From contig JAGWRJ010000830.1 of the NCBI GenBank assembly GCA_028869725.1, positions 1 to 6,564 on the forward strand: a DNA stretch of 6,564 nucleotides, written 5' to 3'. The stretch is from Alphaproteobacteria bacterium. Its GTDB lineage: Bacteria; Pseudomonadota; Alphaproteobacteria; Micropepsales; Micropepsaceae. Under the pieces are notes generated by a model. It was not told where the DNA came from. It made no database searches and worked only from the letters and a program-made list of their open reading frames with translations. Below, one piece after another: positions 5,667 through 6,564 of this stretch. The position numbers and the translations under genes were made by a program. How positions within the stretch are numbered: the stretch's first letter is position 1; the number at the start of each line of letters is the position of its first letter.

Positions 5667-6542
5667 ATGCCCGAATTGCCCGAGGTCGAAACCGTCGTGA
5701 GGGGACTGAAGCCCGTCCTGGAGGGCCATCGCCTGACCCGGGTACAGACCCGCCGAGACGGACTGCGCATTCCCTTTCCATCCGGTTTTGTCCAGCACCT
5801 GACCGGTCGGCGCGTGCGCCAGCTACGCCGCCGCGCCAAATACATCCTTGCTGATCTCGACAATGGCCAGACCCTTGTCATCCATCTGGGCATGAGCGGT
5901 CGGATGACGGTCTATCGCGACGGCAGCGCGCAGGTCCTGGACGGTCTGGAAGGCGAAAGCGTCGCAGCTGAAGACGGTCACGGTCCGCATGATCACGTGA
6001 TCCTCTTTACCGATGCCCCGGCGCGCATCGTCTTTACCGACCATCGTCGTTTCGGGCTGATGACCGTGCTGGATACGGCACATCTGTCTGAGGACCCCTT
6101 GTTCGACGGCATCGGCCCGGAGCCGCTCGCCGACAGTTTTACGCCCCAAAGCTTCAGCATCCGGATCAAGGGCAAGAAAACCTCAATCAAGTCTGCGCTT
6201 CTTGACCAGCGTGTGGTGGCAGGGCTTGGCAACATCTATGTGTGCGAGGCCCTGTTCCGGGCACAGATCTCACCCAAGCGTCTGGCCTCCAGCGTCGCCG
6301 GCGCGCGCGCCGAGCGGCTTGTGCCGGCGATCAAGCAGGTGCTGCGTGACGCGATCGCTGCCGGCGGCAGTTCACTGCGTGACTATCGCCATTCGGACGG
6401 CCAGCTTGGCACGTTCCAGCACCGCTTCGATGTCTATGGCCGCGAGGGCGAACGCTGCCCCAGACGCGGATGCAGCGGCATCATTCGGCGCATTGTCCAG
6501 GCTGGTCGGTCCACCTTCTATTGTCCGAAATGCCAGCACTGA
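5667..6542 (+). CDS. mutM: MutM/Fpg, formamidopyrimidine (8-oxoguanine) DNA glycosylase/AP lyase
   Basis: A complete 291-residue bifunctional DNA glycosylase/AP lyase that removes 8-oxoguanine and formamidopyrimidines in base-excision repair. The start is fixed by chemistry: after Met removal Pro2 is the nucleophile, followed by the catalytic Glu3 in MPELPEVETVVRGL. Lys58 (RRRAKYILADL) is the conserved active-site lysine, HLGMSGRM (73-80) carries void-filling Met76, and DHRRFG (125-130) supplies Arg127 and Phe129. The helix-two-turn-helix region includes QRVVAGLGNIYVCEALF (181-197, Asn189). The C-terminal zinc finger uses Cys264, Cys269, Cys286 and Cys289 with RSTFYCPKC (281-289). It is about 20 residues longer than the 269-residue E. 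coli protein, mostly from an acidic, His/Gly-containing insertion near 86-110, and its first cysteine pair is C-x4-C rather than C-x2-C; both are common in alphaproteobacteria as far as I recall. A 335-codon upstream extension of this frame is antisense to ubiE/ubiB and not real. Confidence 0.97.
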   Translation: MPELPEVETVVRGLKPVLEGHRLTRVQTRRDGLRIPFPSGFVQHLTGRRVRQLRRRAKYILADLDNGQTLVIHLGMSGRMTVYRDGSAQVLDGLEGESVAAEDGHGPHDHVILFTDAPARIVFTDHRRFGLMTVLDTAHLSEDPLFDGIGPEPLADSFTPQSFSIRIKGKKTSIKSALLDQRVVAGLGNIYVCEALFRAQISPKRLASSVAGARAERLVPAIKQVLRDAIAAGGSSLRDYRHSDGQLGTFQHRFDVYGREGERCPRRGCSGIIRRIVQAGRSTFYCPKCQH

Positions 6543-6564
6543 GCCAGGCCGTGATGCCGATACG

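Noticed and set aside
6543..6564. Possible start of a next gene (GTG at 6551, ATG at 6554)
   Set aside because: Only about three codons remain and no clear ribosome binding site is visible, so a start here cannot be supported.

Overview
The window reads as an ordinary chromosomal stretch of a GC-rich alphaproteobacterium. The evidence is gene content and protein style: an ubiE-ubiB pair divergent from mutM, a MutM with a Cys-x4-Cys zinc finger, and an ACAD10/11-like acyl-CoA dehydrogenase. A Caulobacterales or Hyphomonadaceae/Maricaulaceae-type host is possible, but the sequence alone does not settle it. I see no mobile element, tRNA, rRNA, CRISPR array or phage gene.

Layout, left to right. 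(1) 1-563, minus strand: N-terminal 187 codons of an acyl-CoA dehydrogenase, cut by the window edge. (2) 564-1036: a 473-base divergent intergenic region with no convincing gene. (3) 1037-2446, plus: a complete NorM-like MATE multidrug/cation antiporter. (4) 2447-2803: an intergenic stretch with a possible hairpin terminator for the MATE gene. (5) 2804-3274, plus: a small exported protein of unknown function with a signal peptide and two cysteines. (6) 3277-4845, minus: ubiB, whose stop codon lies two bases from the stop of the small exported gene. (7) 4842-5597, minus: ubiE, overlapping ubiB by the four bases ATGA. (8) 5598-5666: a 69-base divergent promoter region. (9) 5667-6542, plus: mutM (fpg), complete. 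The last 22 bases hold no identifiable gene.

How the genes relate: ubiE and ubiB form a translationally coupled ubiquinone-biosynthesis unit. UbiE is the C-methyltransferase of the quinone ring; UbiB is the membrane-associated ADCK-like ATPase needed for ubiquinone synthesis. mutM is transcribed away from them and encodes the 8-oxoguanine DNA glycosylase of base-excision repair. The dehydrogenase (fatty-acid or acyl-CoA oxidation) and the MATE exporter are divergently arranged with no obvious functional link to each other or to the quinone genes.

I did not find a new system. The items most worth following up are the unrecognised exported protein, the two-base convergent junction with a hairpin across both stop codons, the place after ubiB where coaBC/dut often sit in relatives, and the unexplained 473-base intergenic region. 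Most long open frames here, including a 335-codon upstream extension of mutM and a 396-codon frame opposite ubiB, are antisense shadows of these genes.
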